A stretch of DNA of 64,000 bases from Prostheceraeus crozeri (lineage: Eukaryota > Platyhelminthes > Polycladida > Euryleptidae), in the NCBI GenBank assembly GCA_907163375.1, contig CAJQUW010008032.1, forward strand, positions 213,501 to 277,500, in the 5' to 3' direction. Positions 57,081 through 64,000 of the stretch are shown in pieces. Made by a program: the position numbers and the translations under genes. The notes under the pieces are model-generated. The model ran no database searches and was not told where the DNA came from. It worked only from the letters and a program-made list of their open reading frames with translations. The first letter of the stretch is position 1. Every line of letters starts with the position of its first letter.

Positions 57081-57149
57081 TGAGTCATTATGCACGTCTG
57101 TGATTGGTCACTATTGTGTTTTTGTGTGACTTTTCTATATAAGGAGGAC
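57079..57149 (+). promoter_or_regulatory. Promoter of the Cys-rich gene: GATGAGTCAT and TATATAAGGAGGAC
   Basis: GATGAGTCAT (57079-57088), containing the AP-1-type word TGAGTCA, lies upstream of TATATAAGGAGGAC (57136-57149), about 42 bases before the ATG. The same two words occur before the gene at 58493. The first overlaps the end of the UBA-RING gene. Confidence 0.5.
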
Positions 57150-57190
57150 ATTGTACCGTTCTATTTCAAGCATAATTTGAGGCTAATACA

Positions 57191-57814
57191 ATGTCAATCA
57201 GCATGTCGTTCACTACCAACATTCCCATTTCAATAATTTACCGAAGTCAACTCTTCACCGGCAATATATTTTATTCTGCCGTAAATATAACTGGCTATAA
57301 AGCGGATTTGGTAGATCTGATGGAGGAAATAGTAAAGTATTTCAACTGCGGAGAGGACGTTGTGGTGCAGAGAATGTTAATGAGAGTGGTGAACAACGCT
57401 CTTACACGAGTTGCCAGATTTTGGCTCAACGAAATATTTCGCCCACTAGCGCAAACGGAGATTGTACCGGAATACTCTCGCTGTTGCTGCAGCAGTATCC
57501 AACGGAAACTCAACACATGTCTCCATGACATTATCACCTCCAGCTACTTTGACGAGAAGGGTGACAAATGTAAATTGGACTTATTCAGTGGACCGCCATC
57601 AGTAAGCATCAATGTGGCTGCTCAAGGACATTCTGAGATAATCAGTTTGCGGGCATACTATGCCAATTTGTTAAAGACTTACCATTCAAAGCCCTGCTGT
57701 ATGTGCTGTCCAATTTCAAAACATCTAATGAAAGACATTGAGCAGCTCATAACTGCTACAAATCAGACTCTAGCCGATGTGAGTGTGTATCAGTTTCCCT
57801 CTACAACTTGTTAA
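57191..57814 (+). CDS. Unassigned Cys-rich Polinton-borne protein
   Basis: 207 residues. Features visible: a mixed N-terminal part without a signal peptide, CCCSSIQRKLNTC near residue 100, a probable beta segment around KLDLFSGPPSVSINVAAQGH, and CCMCCPISKH near 175. The paired Cys clusters suggest metal binding. I do not recognise the family. It has its own promoter pattern and lies between the UBA-RING gene and the small basic gene, in line with the rest of the cluster. Confidence 0.7.
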   Translation: MSISMSFTTNIPISIIYRSQLFTGNIFYSAVNITGYKADLVDLMEEIVKYFNCGEDVVVQRMLMRVVNNALTRVARFWLNEIFRPLAQTEIVPEYSRCCCSSIQRKLNTCLHDIITSSYFDEKGDKCKLDLFSGPPSVSINVAAQGHSEIISLRAYYANLLKTYHSKPCCMCCPISKHLMKDIEQLITATNQTLADVSVYQFPSTTC

Positions 57815-57948
57815 GTGTTTTATGTAATTTTATTTTATAAGTACCAGCAACAAACTCTGTGTGAATGCTTGTAAACTTTTGTGTATAATGTTGTAAGTAC
57901 TAAGCAAAAAATTGTAATTATATTATCTATTTCCATATTAGAATAAAA

Positions 57949-58341
57949 ATGTCTGTAAAACGGAAGGCATCTTCTCGTCAATCGAAACGGTCCTTTAAAC
58001 CTTCAAGTCAGTTTAAAAAGGCGTTGCGAAAGTTAAACAGGATACATGATAATAAGAAGAAGTGTAAATTGATTCAAAATTCAAGTGATGATTTCATTCG
58101 TGATTTAGCTTTTGCAATACACAAATGTCTACCTATTTACAAGCCTCTATTGAATGCTGGCTCTTTGAATAGCATAAAAAAGTTTTCAAATCCAAGGAGC
58201 AGTGATAAGAAAAGGCGAAACTTAATTCAGCGCGGTGGTGGTGGGTTTCTAAGTATGTTAAATGATATTGGAAACAGTATTAATGGTGTAATCAATAGTC
58301 CGCTTGGAAGGATTGCAGCAACTGCTGCAATGTTAATATAA
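57949..58341 (+). CDS. Small basic Polinton protein with RGGGGF motif
   Basis: 130 residues: very basic N-terminal half (MSVKRKASSRQSKRSFK), a central helical region, then NLIQRGGGGFLSML and a hydrophobic C-terminus ending AATAAMLI. Short proteins with a QRGGF-type block are frequent in Polintons and may be virion components; the Gly pair after a hydrophobic residue resembles sites cut by adenovirus-type proteases. The assignment is by memory of similar proteins, not a proven homology. Confidence 0.6.
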   Translation: MSVKRKASSRQSKRSFKPSSQFKKALRKLNRIHDNKKKCKLIQNSSDDFIRDLAFAIHKCLPIYKPLLNAGSLNSIKKFSNPRSSDKKRRNLIQRGGGGFLSMLNDIGNSINGVINSPLGRIAATAAMLI

Positions 58342-58380
58342 GGTTAACGAATCATAAAGTGACACGTCATCACTTTGATT

Positions 58381-58413
58381 GATGAGTCATATATAGGTGT
58401 ATATAAGGAAGAC
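58381..58413 (+). promoter_or_regulatory. Promoter of the 58.5-kb gene: GATGAGTCAT and TATATAAGGAAGAC
   Basis: GATGAGTCAT (58381-58390) followed by TATATAAGGAAGAC (58400-58413), 79 bases before the ATG. It repeats the pattern seen at 57079-57149 with one base changed in the TATA word. Confidence 0.55.
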
Positions 58414-58492
58414 GCTTTAATGATATTTTATCACTTTCAAGTGACAATTCATTTGCGCTGGTTGAAAGCTCCGAAATAGTACTTGTTGAAAC

Positions 58493-59239
58493 ATGACTCA
58501 GAAAATGTATACAATCAGAGAGGAAGGTGACGCTTTTGAGCAAGATCTCTTGAAGCTTCGTCCGACACGAAAGGTGCAAGGGATTGGAAATACATTCTAC
58601 TTTCAAACCTTGAATTATGGTGATGATGGCTTTTATCTTCAAGTTCCATTTTTCCACAGTAATGGCATGTCTACATCAGGGTATAGCAATATGAGACAAA
58701 TGCGAGTGACTTTTCCAAAATGGCAACAGGTGATTCTTAAAACTATTGACTCTTTCGCGAAAGAATGTGTTGAGCTGCCTGAAAGTGCTCTCACTCATTG
58801 GAGAAAGGCATTAGAGGAAGGAGTTGGTTACAAGGAATTGCCGGAATTCGATACACTGTTTTTAAAACTATCTGATCATTTTCAAGCATTTGATCTCTTA
58901 ACAAACACGATGGAATGTGAGGATCTCAAACGGGGTCGCTATATGGGCTTAGTGCACGTTACCGGACTTTATATTGGCTCACATGGTTCGACTGGTAAAG
59001 TCACATCTTTACAAATGAAGGTTCTTCAACTAGTCTATGAACCACTACCAATTGATAAATGCTTAATTAACATTGATACGACTGCTTCAAGTGATGGGAA
59101 GTGTGATGGGAAGGAAGAGAGCAAAAAGCGAGGGCGGAAATCTACAGATGGGAATCCTAAATTGAAGTTGAAGCGCCAAGATGCTGACTTGAAAACTTTC
59201 TATAATCCTAATTGTGATGAGGAAACACAAATGTTTTAA
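58493..59239 (+). CDS. Unassigned Polinton-borne protein, 248 residues
   Basis: It contains an N-terminal globular part with beta-like segments (NTFYFQTLNYGDDGFYLQVPFF), a block MRVTFPKWQQVILKTIDSF, a middle helical part, and a basic tail from about residue 210 (KEESKKRGRKSTDGNPKLKLKR) suited to nucleic-acid binding. The strand-then-W..I pattern is faintly like PC4-type single-strand DNA binders; this is weak. It lies just upstream of the ATPase gene. Confidence 0.7.
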   Translation: MTQKMYTIREEGDAFEQDLLKLRPTRKVQGIGNTFYFQTLNYGDDGFYLQVPFFHSNGMSTSGYSNMRQMRVTFPKWQQVILKTIDSFAKECVELPESALTHWRKALEEGVGYKELPEFDTLFLKLSDHFQAFDLLTNTMECEDLKRGRYMGLVHVTGLYIGSHGSTGKVTSLQMKVLQLVYEPLPIDKCLINIDTTASSDGKCDGKEESKKRGRKSTDGNPKLKLKRQDADLKTFYNPNCDEETQMF

Positions 59240-59380
59240 TTTGTAAATGTTTTAATTCGTAAATGTAACTTGAAAGTTTCTATTCTGAATGTAAATAAAC
59301 GTGATCTGGAACATGTGTCTGTTTTGTTGTTCTAAGCAAAATTAGCGGGATGATGAGTTTAATGTTAATGGAATTATAAG

Positions 59381-60016
59381 ATGACAGATTTTCGTCTATT
59401 CACTGATCGCACAATGTGTGTCGCTGGACCAAGTCAGTCCGGTAAAACTACATTTGTAACTGAATTGCTACAATATAGAAATGAAATGTTTATTAAGGAA
59501 ATTAAGAGAGTCAAATGGTATTATGGAATATTTCAACCACAACTACATTCTGCACTTCGCCAGAAAGGTTATGAGGTGAAGCAAGGGTTGCCATCAACTG
59601 AGGATATCAAAGCAGGTGACTTACTAGTATTAGATGATCTATTACGTGAAAGCAAATCTTCAAAGGATGTAACTGAAATGTTCATTCAAACTGCACATCA
59701 TAGGGAAGCTTTTATTATCTACATCACCCAAAATATCTTCGATGGAGGGAAAGAGCAAAGAACTAGAAGTTTGAATACACATTATTTGGCAATATTTAAA
59801 AATCCAAGAGATAGCAGTCAGATACATCATCTCAGTAGACAGATATTACCTCAACAACCTAAAGTACTTTCAAAAATATATGAAGATGTAACAAAGAAAC
59901 CACATGGTTATCTATTTATTGATCTAACCCAGGAATGTCCGGAACGACTTCGATTTCGAACAAATATCATACCTAATTCCGCTGAACCAATGACAGTTTT
60001 CTCGGTTCACAGTTAG
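59381..60016 (+). CDS. Packaging ATPase (FtsK/HerA, A32 type)
   Basis: 211 residues. Walker A is GPSQSGKTTF near residues 14-23; Walker B is DLLVLDDLL near 84-92; a sensor-like IIYITQNIF follows near 118. The length and order match the Polinton DNA-packaging ATPase, the same family as poxvirus A32, which drives genome DNA into a capsid. One clean frame. Together with the integrase it is the strongest evidence for the identity of this cluster. Confidence 0.9.
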   Translation: MTDFRLFTDRTMCVAGPSQSGKTTFVTELLQYRNEMFIKEIKRVKWYYGIFQPQLHSALRQKGYEVKQGLPSTEDIKAGDLLVLDDLLRESKSSKDVTEMFIQTAHHREAFIIYITQNIFDGGKEQRTRSLNTHYLAIFKNPRDSSQIHHLSRQILPQQPKVLSKIYEDVTKKPHGYLFIDLTQECPERLRFRTNIIPNSAEPMTVFSVHS

Positions 60017-60055
60017 TTTTAAGCAATGTACTTTGTTGCCTTATTATTTTCAAAC

Positions 60056-60706
60056 ATGTCGTATTCAAAGATGGTTGTCATTCCTCAAGAGGAGTATGTA
60101 CAATTGACTACATTACAAAGTGCACAGGAAGTCAAAAATATAGATCAACCTATTACGAATCAACTTAAGGAACTAACACAAAAGGATATGGAAATTCAGA
60201 AGATTAAGGATCCCTATCGACGAATGCAGTTAGCAGCTGAAAACATTGATGAGAGGCGACAGATTCGTGACAAGTTGCGACGATTTATAACCTTGTCAAC
60301 ACCTCGACCATATCGTGTGCGCGCTGAGCGATTATTTGACTTCATTGATCCACATGTGAAGTTCAATGAGAGAGGGGAGATAATAGATGAAACAACTGGT
60401 GATGTTATTAGAAATAGTCACATAGATGACCTTCTACAATATGCTGTCAGAGATGTAAGGCGAAAACTGGGTGCACCACAAGGGTGGACATATTTTCAGA
60501 AAATTTTATCTGATCAAAATGTACCTCACAATATTATTGGAGGACCGACTGTGAATGAGTTGGATAAGGGTCACTTACAAGATGGATCAAAAAGTAAAAC
60601 ACCCCCGATGGCGGTCAAGCGAGAGATTCACGATCCCGATGATCCGCAACCAAAGAGAGCTACTAGGCGCTCAATGCGTGTTGCGAAGGAGTATAGTAAA
60701 TATTAA
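60056..60706 (+). CDS. Conserved Polinton accessory protein
   Basis: 216 residues from MSYSKMVVIPQEEY. It has a helical N-terminal half, IDPYRRMQ-like and RVRAERLFDFI segments, GEIIDETTGDVIRNSHIDDLLQYAV, and PQGWTYFQKILSDQNVP, ending in a basic tail with KRATRRSMR. The middle arrangement recalls an unnamed protein often found beside the Polinton ATPase and integrase. Function unknown. An upstream in-frame ATG at 60026 would add ten residues; 60056 looks more likely because MSYSK begins the conserved-looking part. Confidence 0.65.
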   Translation: MSYSKMVVIPQEEYVQLTTLQSAQEVKNIDQPITNQLKELTQKDMEIQKIKDPYRRMQLAAENIDERRQIRDKLRRFITLSTPRPYRVRAERLFDFIDPHVKFNERGEIIDETTGDVIRNSHIDDLLQYAVRDVRRKLGAPQGWTYFQKILSDQNVPHNIIGGPTVNELDKGHLQDGSKSKTPPMAVKREIHDPDDPQPKRATRRSMRVAKEYSKY

Positions 60707-60873
60707 GCAAATATGAATTAAGCCTTGCTTCTTTCATATCATGTCGTTACAAAAATTTTGCTGTTGTTTGAAATCTGCGCTCGAAGGTAAAGCAGAAGAG
60801 GGCATAGAGGTTGATATCAATTGTGTTAGCAGTTGCTTTGCGAGTAATACGCGTGCAAATCAGAACAAAGACG

Positions 60874-61911
60874 ATGAGCAGAGCAGTGAAACTCAGAAAG
60901 ATTTATTACGACTTAAATCACCCCGCAAGTTTCAGTCGTCCGGAGGTTCTAGCTCGTGCAGCAGGTGTGGGAATAGAGAAAGTGAAGAAGTGGTTAAGGA
61001 GTCAACCGACTTACACTCTTCACAAAAATGTGAGAAAGCGGTTTCCAACGAGAAAATATGTTGTTAATAATATAGATAGTCAATGGCAAGCGGACTTGGC
61101 TGACATGCAACAGATATCACAGTACAATGATGGCTATAAATACATCTTAACCGTAATAGATATTTTATCTCGCTATGCTTGGGCACGTCCGCTGAAATCT
61201 AAACGAGGACCAGAAGTAAAAGCTGCTTTTCAGAGCATTTTCGATGAGGGGCGTGTTCCGCAAAGAATACAGACCGATCAAGGGAAGGAATTCGAAAACT
61301 CTCATGTTCGAAGTCTCCTTAAAAGTCATAATGTGGAATTGTTTAGTGTCAAAAGTGCTTATAAAGCTGCCACGGTTGAGAGGTTCAATCGCACACTGAA
61401 GACAAAAATATGGCGCTATTTCACTGCAAAAAATACACATGTTTGGGTAGGTGAGCTGCAGAAATTTGTAAAGAATTACAATGAAAGCTACCATCGAATC
61501 ATTAAGATGAAACCAGTTGATGTTACCCCAGATAATGCAATGGATGTATGGCTTCGATTGTATGATAAAAAAGCGAAAAACATTTCCAATGAAAAGAAAA
61601 TTAATGTTGGTGATAGAGTTCGGATTTCAAAGGTTAAGTCTACATTTGAGAAGGGGTATCTACCTAATTGGACTGAAGAAGAGTTTTTTGTAGATGAAGT
61701 AAATACAAAATTTAGACCCACCATGTATAAATTAATAGATTACCATGGCAATCCAATTGAAGGAAAATTTTACTCATATGAATTGCAAGTAGTAGACGGA
61801 AGTGAAGAGGTGTATATGATTGACAAAATGATTAGGAGGAAAGGTCATGGCAATCAAAGGAAATATCTAGGTAATGGAAAGGATATCCTGATTCATTCAA
61901 TAGCTGGATAA
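60874..61911 (+). CDS. Polinton integrase (retroviral type)
   Basis: 345 residues from MSRAVKLRKIYYD. An N-terminal region with PEVLARAAGVGIEKVKKWL and TYTLHKNVRKRFP is typical of Polinton integrases. The rve catalytic core follows, with the first Asp in WQADLADM, the second in IQTDQGKEF and the Glu in ATVERFN. The C-terminal part (VGDRVRISKVKSTFEKGY.PNWTEE) is the SH3/chromo-like domain. The enzyme inserts the element into host DNA. One clean frame. The overlapping frame at 60741-61067 is judged incidental. Confidence 0.92.
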   Translation: MSRAVKLRKIYYDLNHPASFSRPEVLARAAGVGIEKVKKWLRSQPTYTLHKNVRKRFPTRKYVVNNIDSQWQADLADMQQISQYNDGYKYILTVIDILSRYAWARPLKSKRGPEVKAAFQSIFDEGRVPQRIQTDQGKEFENSHVRSLLKSHNVELFSVKSAYKAATVERFNRTLKTKIWRYFTAKNTHVWVGELQKFVKNYNESYHRIIKMKPVDVTPDNAMDVWLRLYDKKAKNISNEKKINVGDRVRISKVKSTFEKGYLPNWTEEEFFVDEVNTKFRPTMYKLIDYHGNPIEGKFYSYELQVVDGSEEVYMIDKMIRRKGHGNQRKYLGNGKDILIHSIAG

Positions 61912-62001
61912 CGCACCAGGATCTACAAAATGTGGAGGTGGGAGACACTCGTAACTTTTAAGCTAATATAGCATGTGACTTCTTCCATATATGAGGTCAA
62001 C

Positions 62002-63579
62002 ATGTCTACTAACTTCAACATCATTCTTCCAAGCAATAGCAACCCCAAGATATTCCCAAGTAACAAACCATCTCTATACTCTGTTGAATTCGCTAATCCA
62101 ATTACTCTGCATGGACCCCATGAAGTTGCTCTAACTGAAAATACTTATTACAACGATATCAGTTTGCTAAAAAACAATTATTTTGAATTACATAAAGAAG
62201 TACGAGAGAAGGATGATTGTTTTCGCATATTTCACAATAGTCTACATGGTACATGGGCTTTTCATCATCTAACTTTACATCCTTTTTCAACATCTTTACC
62301 ATCTGTCCAAAACATGATTAAAATTCAAAAGGCATTTGCAACGTCAACTTTTGATTCTAAGGTTCCCACAATGAGCTTGCAAGATACAGAAAAGGAAATC
62401 GGTAGAATGTTTGAACGAATAAATGATCTCTTCAAGCTGACTTTGAATAAATTCTACAAACCAGTCATAAAGGGGTCAACAAAATTGATGAAGGAAGGGA
62501 AGCATGTTCTTCTTGTATTAGGCAAGGATTTGAGTCATACTTTTGGGTATTCCAGAACAACTTTCTCATCAAGGTATTGGTACAATGGTCGTGGGTGGAA
62601 TTCGGAGAGGAAAGTCACTGATTTTCAATGTAGAATTGTGCCATTGTATGCATTACAAAAAAGGAGCATCCGAGTAAAAAATAAATTTGAGGTCATTAGA
62701 AGTGTTGAAGACTTTGCAAGAAAGTTTCAAGGATCAGTGCCAGAAACGTTAATGACTTGTGAATATAAGAAAGAGAAAGTAACTTTATTTACCGTTGAAA
62801 CGGAGGTAGAAGTTCTTGTTTTTACTAAAAAGACTCCATTGGAAAAGTCTGAGTCCGCTGTTATTGAATTCGGATCTGAAATGATTGGGATGTTTAAGGG
62901 CCTTGAAAGCGCACCTTGGTTGACAGAATTAAACGATACATTCAAGGTTCAATTGTCCTCTTCTAAACTCAAAGCATCAACAAATGATTCATGGGATATC
63001 CACGTATACAGCGAAGACATATTGGGTGATGAGTTGTCTACTTCCAGTGAACTTGTAAAAAGAGTTAATTTAAACATTGAAAGCTTGAAAACGCCATCTG
63101 AATTGTGTACAAAGTTAAATGAGTTTGGTGTAGATTACCTTGATGCAGATGAATATCACTTTTCTTATGACCTACATAAGAAACGCATGATTCTAAAGGT
63201 AGGGAAGAACTCTCTTATCAAGATGGATAGCGTGTTAACGACCACATTGGGATTCTCAAAATCAACTATTTATGAAGGCACATCAATAGGCGATACAGCC
63301 CCATCACTAGAGCGTGATATAAGTAACTTATACGTCTATTGTAACATTATTGAATATACAAGGGTTGGCGACATTGAAGCCCCACTTCTGCGCACATTTC
63401 CTCTCTCATCCGTAAGGAAGCAACTAATCAATCGAGAATTTTTTAACACAATGTATCTACCAATCAGTCGAAATTACATCAATAGAATTGACATATCAAT
63501 TCATGATGACGCAGGAGAAGTAGTACCGTTCTGTGGTGTTGTTACTGTTTTGACCCTACATATTAGGTCACGGGAATAA
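62002..63579 (+). CDS. Capsid-type Polinton protein (minor capsid/penton candidate)
   Basis: 525 residues from MSTNFNIILPSNSNPKIFPSN. The N-terminal block (NKPSLYSVEFANPITLHGPHEVALTE) and the C-terminal blocks (LYVYCNIIEYTRVGDIEAPLLRTFPL and YINRIDISIHDDAGEVVPFCG) recur in proteins next to Polinton integrases in many animals. Beta-rich character suggests a virion structural role; whether it is the penton-type minor capsid protein or another component I cannot settle. Single clean frame. An upstream in-frame ATG exists at 61993. Confidence 0.7.
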   Translation: MSTNFNIILPSNSNPKIFPSNKPSLYSVEFANPITLHGPHEVALTENTYYNDISLLKNNYFELHKEVREKDDCFRIFHNSLHGTWAFHHLTLHPFSTSLPSVQNMIKIQKAFATSTFDSKVPTMSLQDTEKEIGRMFERINDLFKLTLNKFYKPVIKGSTKLMKEGKHVLLVLGKDLSHTFGYSRTTFSSRYWYNGRGWNSERKVTDFQCRIVPLYALQKRSIRVKNKFEVIRSVEDFARKFQGSVPETLMTCEYKKEKVTLFTVETEVEVLVFTKKTPLEKSESAVIEFGSEMIGMFKGLESAPWLTELNDTFKVQLSSSKLKASTNDSWDIHVYSEDILGDELSTSSELVKRVNLNIESLKTPSELCTKLNEFGVDYLDADEYHFSYDLHKKRMILKVGKNSLIKMDSVLTTTLGFSKSTIYEGTSIGDTAPSLERDISNLYVYCNIIEYTRVGDIEAPLLRTFPLSSVRKQLINREFFNTMYLPISRNYINRIDISIHDDAGEVVPFCGVVTVLTLHIRSRE

Positions 63580-63599
63580 GGCTTTACGCTATTGTGACT

Positions 63600-64000
63600 T
63601 CCATAGTTATTCAATAGTCATAACGACAGGCATTTACAGTAGACCATCATATCAGAGCGGTTATCCCGTGTTTGTTGGATGTAGACGACAAGTTGGAGGA
63701 GGCATATTTGGTGCACTAAGACGTATGGTTCTTCCAACACTGAAAAAGTATGGCGTACCAATCATGAAGCGTGTTGGAAGCAGGGCTTTAGATTTTGGTG
63801 CAAATGTTGCAGCTGATGTGCTTCAAGGTGAGGATATCGGTGAATCTATGAAAATGCGCGCGCAGCAATCTGCCATAGACGCATTAGATGATTTAACAAA
63901 GACGAGACGTACAGTTCGGAAGAAGCGTAGGAAGTCAAGACAAGTTGGATCCGGTCGAGTTACTAAGCAAAGACGCAGGAAAAGTAAAAAGCCGACTAGA
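63600..64000 (+). CDS. Basic core-like Polinton protein, cut by the window end
   Basis: An open plus frame reads IYSRPSYQSGYPVFVG near 63640, then RQVGGGIFGALRRMVLPTLK, ALDFGANVAADVLQGEDIGESM and a strongly basic tail (VRKKRRKSRQVGSG). This layout matches small basic proteins commonly found after the capsid-type gene in Polintons and probably binds DNA within the particle. I see no ATG in this frame upstream of the conserved part, so the start is unresolved. It continues past 64000. Confidence 0.6.

Larger units (their letters stand above)
56500..64000 (+). mobile_element. Polinton (adintovirus-like) gene cluster, runs off the window
   Basis: Nine or so closely packed genes on one strand, including a packaging ATPase, a retroviral-type integrase with chromo/SH3-like tail and capsid-type proteins, identify a Polinton. 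In the part in view it looks whole, with no obvious break in the long genes. DNA polymerase, double-jelly-roll capsid and protease are not seen and may lie beyond 64000. No terminal inverted repeat was located at the left edge, so 56500 is approximate. Clean frames suggest a young insertion. Confidence 0.85.

Noticed and set aside
60741-61067. 108-codon frame overlapping the integrase
   Set aside because: It overlaps the integrase gene in another frame and has low-complexity Ser/Lys composition; best seen as incidental.
583-64000. One Polinton spanning the polymerase remnant and the 56.5-64 kb cluster
   Set aside because: They are 55 kb apart, one is decayed and the other clean, and nothing between them is Polinton-like.

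Overview
The window looks like invertebrate animal nuclear DNA. It is AT-rich by eye, has no bacterial-style operons, and is built almost entirely of animal mobile elements: hAT, pogo and piggyBac transposons, Penelope-like elements (PLEs), BEL/Pao and gypsy LTR relics, and Polinton (Maverick) genes. The species cannot be named from the sequence. I see no tRNA, rRNA or CRISPR array, and no confident single-copy host gene; the best candidates are one short terminal exon (present twice) and a small BED-finger exon.

Bases 1-1495 hold the end of a Polinton DNA polymerase gene. Bases 1496-35471 form a huge imperfect palindrome. The left arm (1496-13871) and right arm (20593-35471) are inverted copies, about 98-99% alike where compared. 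Each arm carries the same nested load: a subterminal array of ACTTGC-type motifs, a 668-bp MITE, a complete-looking hAT element with 8-bp target duplication, a self-inverted repeat family, a small hAT-type MITE and a 438-bp MITE. Only the right arm carries a pogo-like transposon (21690-24101), so the left arm shows its empty site. The spacer (13872-20592) is mostly a BEL/Pao retroelement.

Bases 35472-46255 are a patchwork: a DNC-motif transposase-like gene, a DNA transposon with roughly 300-bp inverted ends and an unfamiliar Cys-rich transposase, two piggyBac remnants and a gypsy end. Bases 46256-56345 hold a BED-finger exon split by an intact, very young PLE with perfect 112-bp inverted ends and a hammerhead-like motif, a second decayed PLE, a 47-bp minisatellite, a broken piggyBac element and a third PLE scrap.

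Bases 56500-64000 are one Polinton/adintovirus-like cluster, all on the + strand and running off the window: a UBA-RING gene like the C-terminus of IAP proteins, two unassigned small genes, a further unassigned gene, an FtsK/HerA-type packaging ATPase, an accessory protein, a retroviral-type integrase, a capsid-type protein and a basic core-like protein. Two of its genes share the promoter pattern GATGAGTCAT followed by TATATAAGGARGAC.

The most notable items are the palindrome with one-sided insertion, the PLE with its ribozyme-like end, the long-TIR transposon with an unfamiliar transposase, and the IAP-like gene leading the Polinton cluster.
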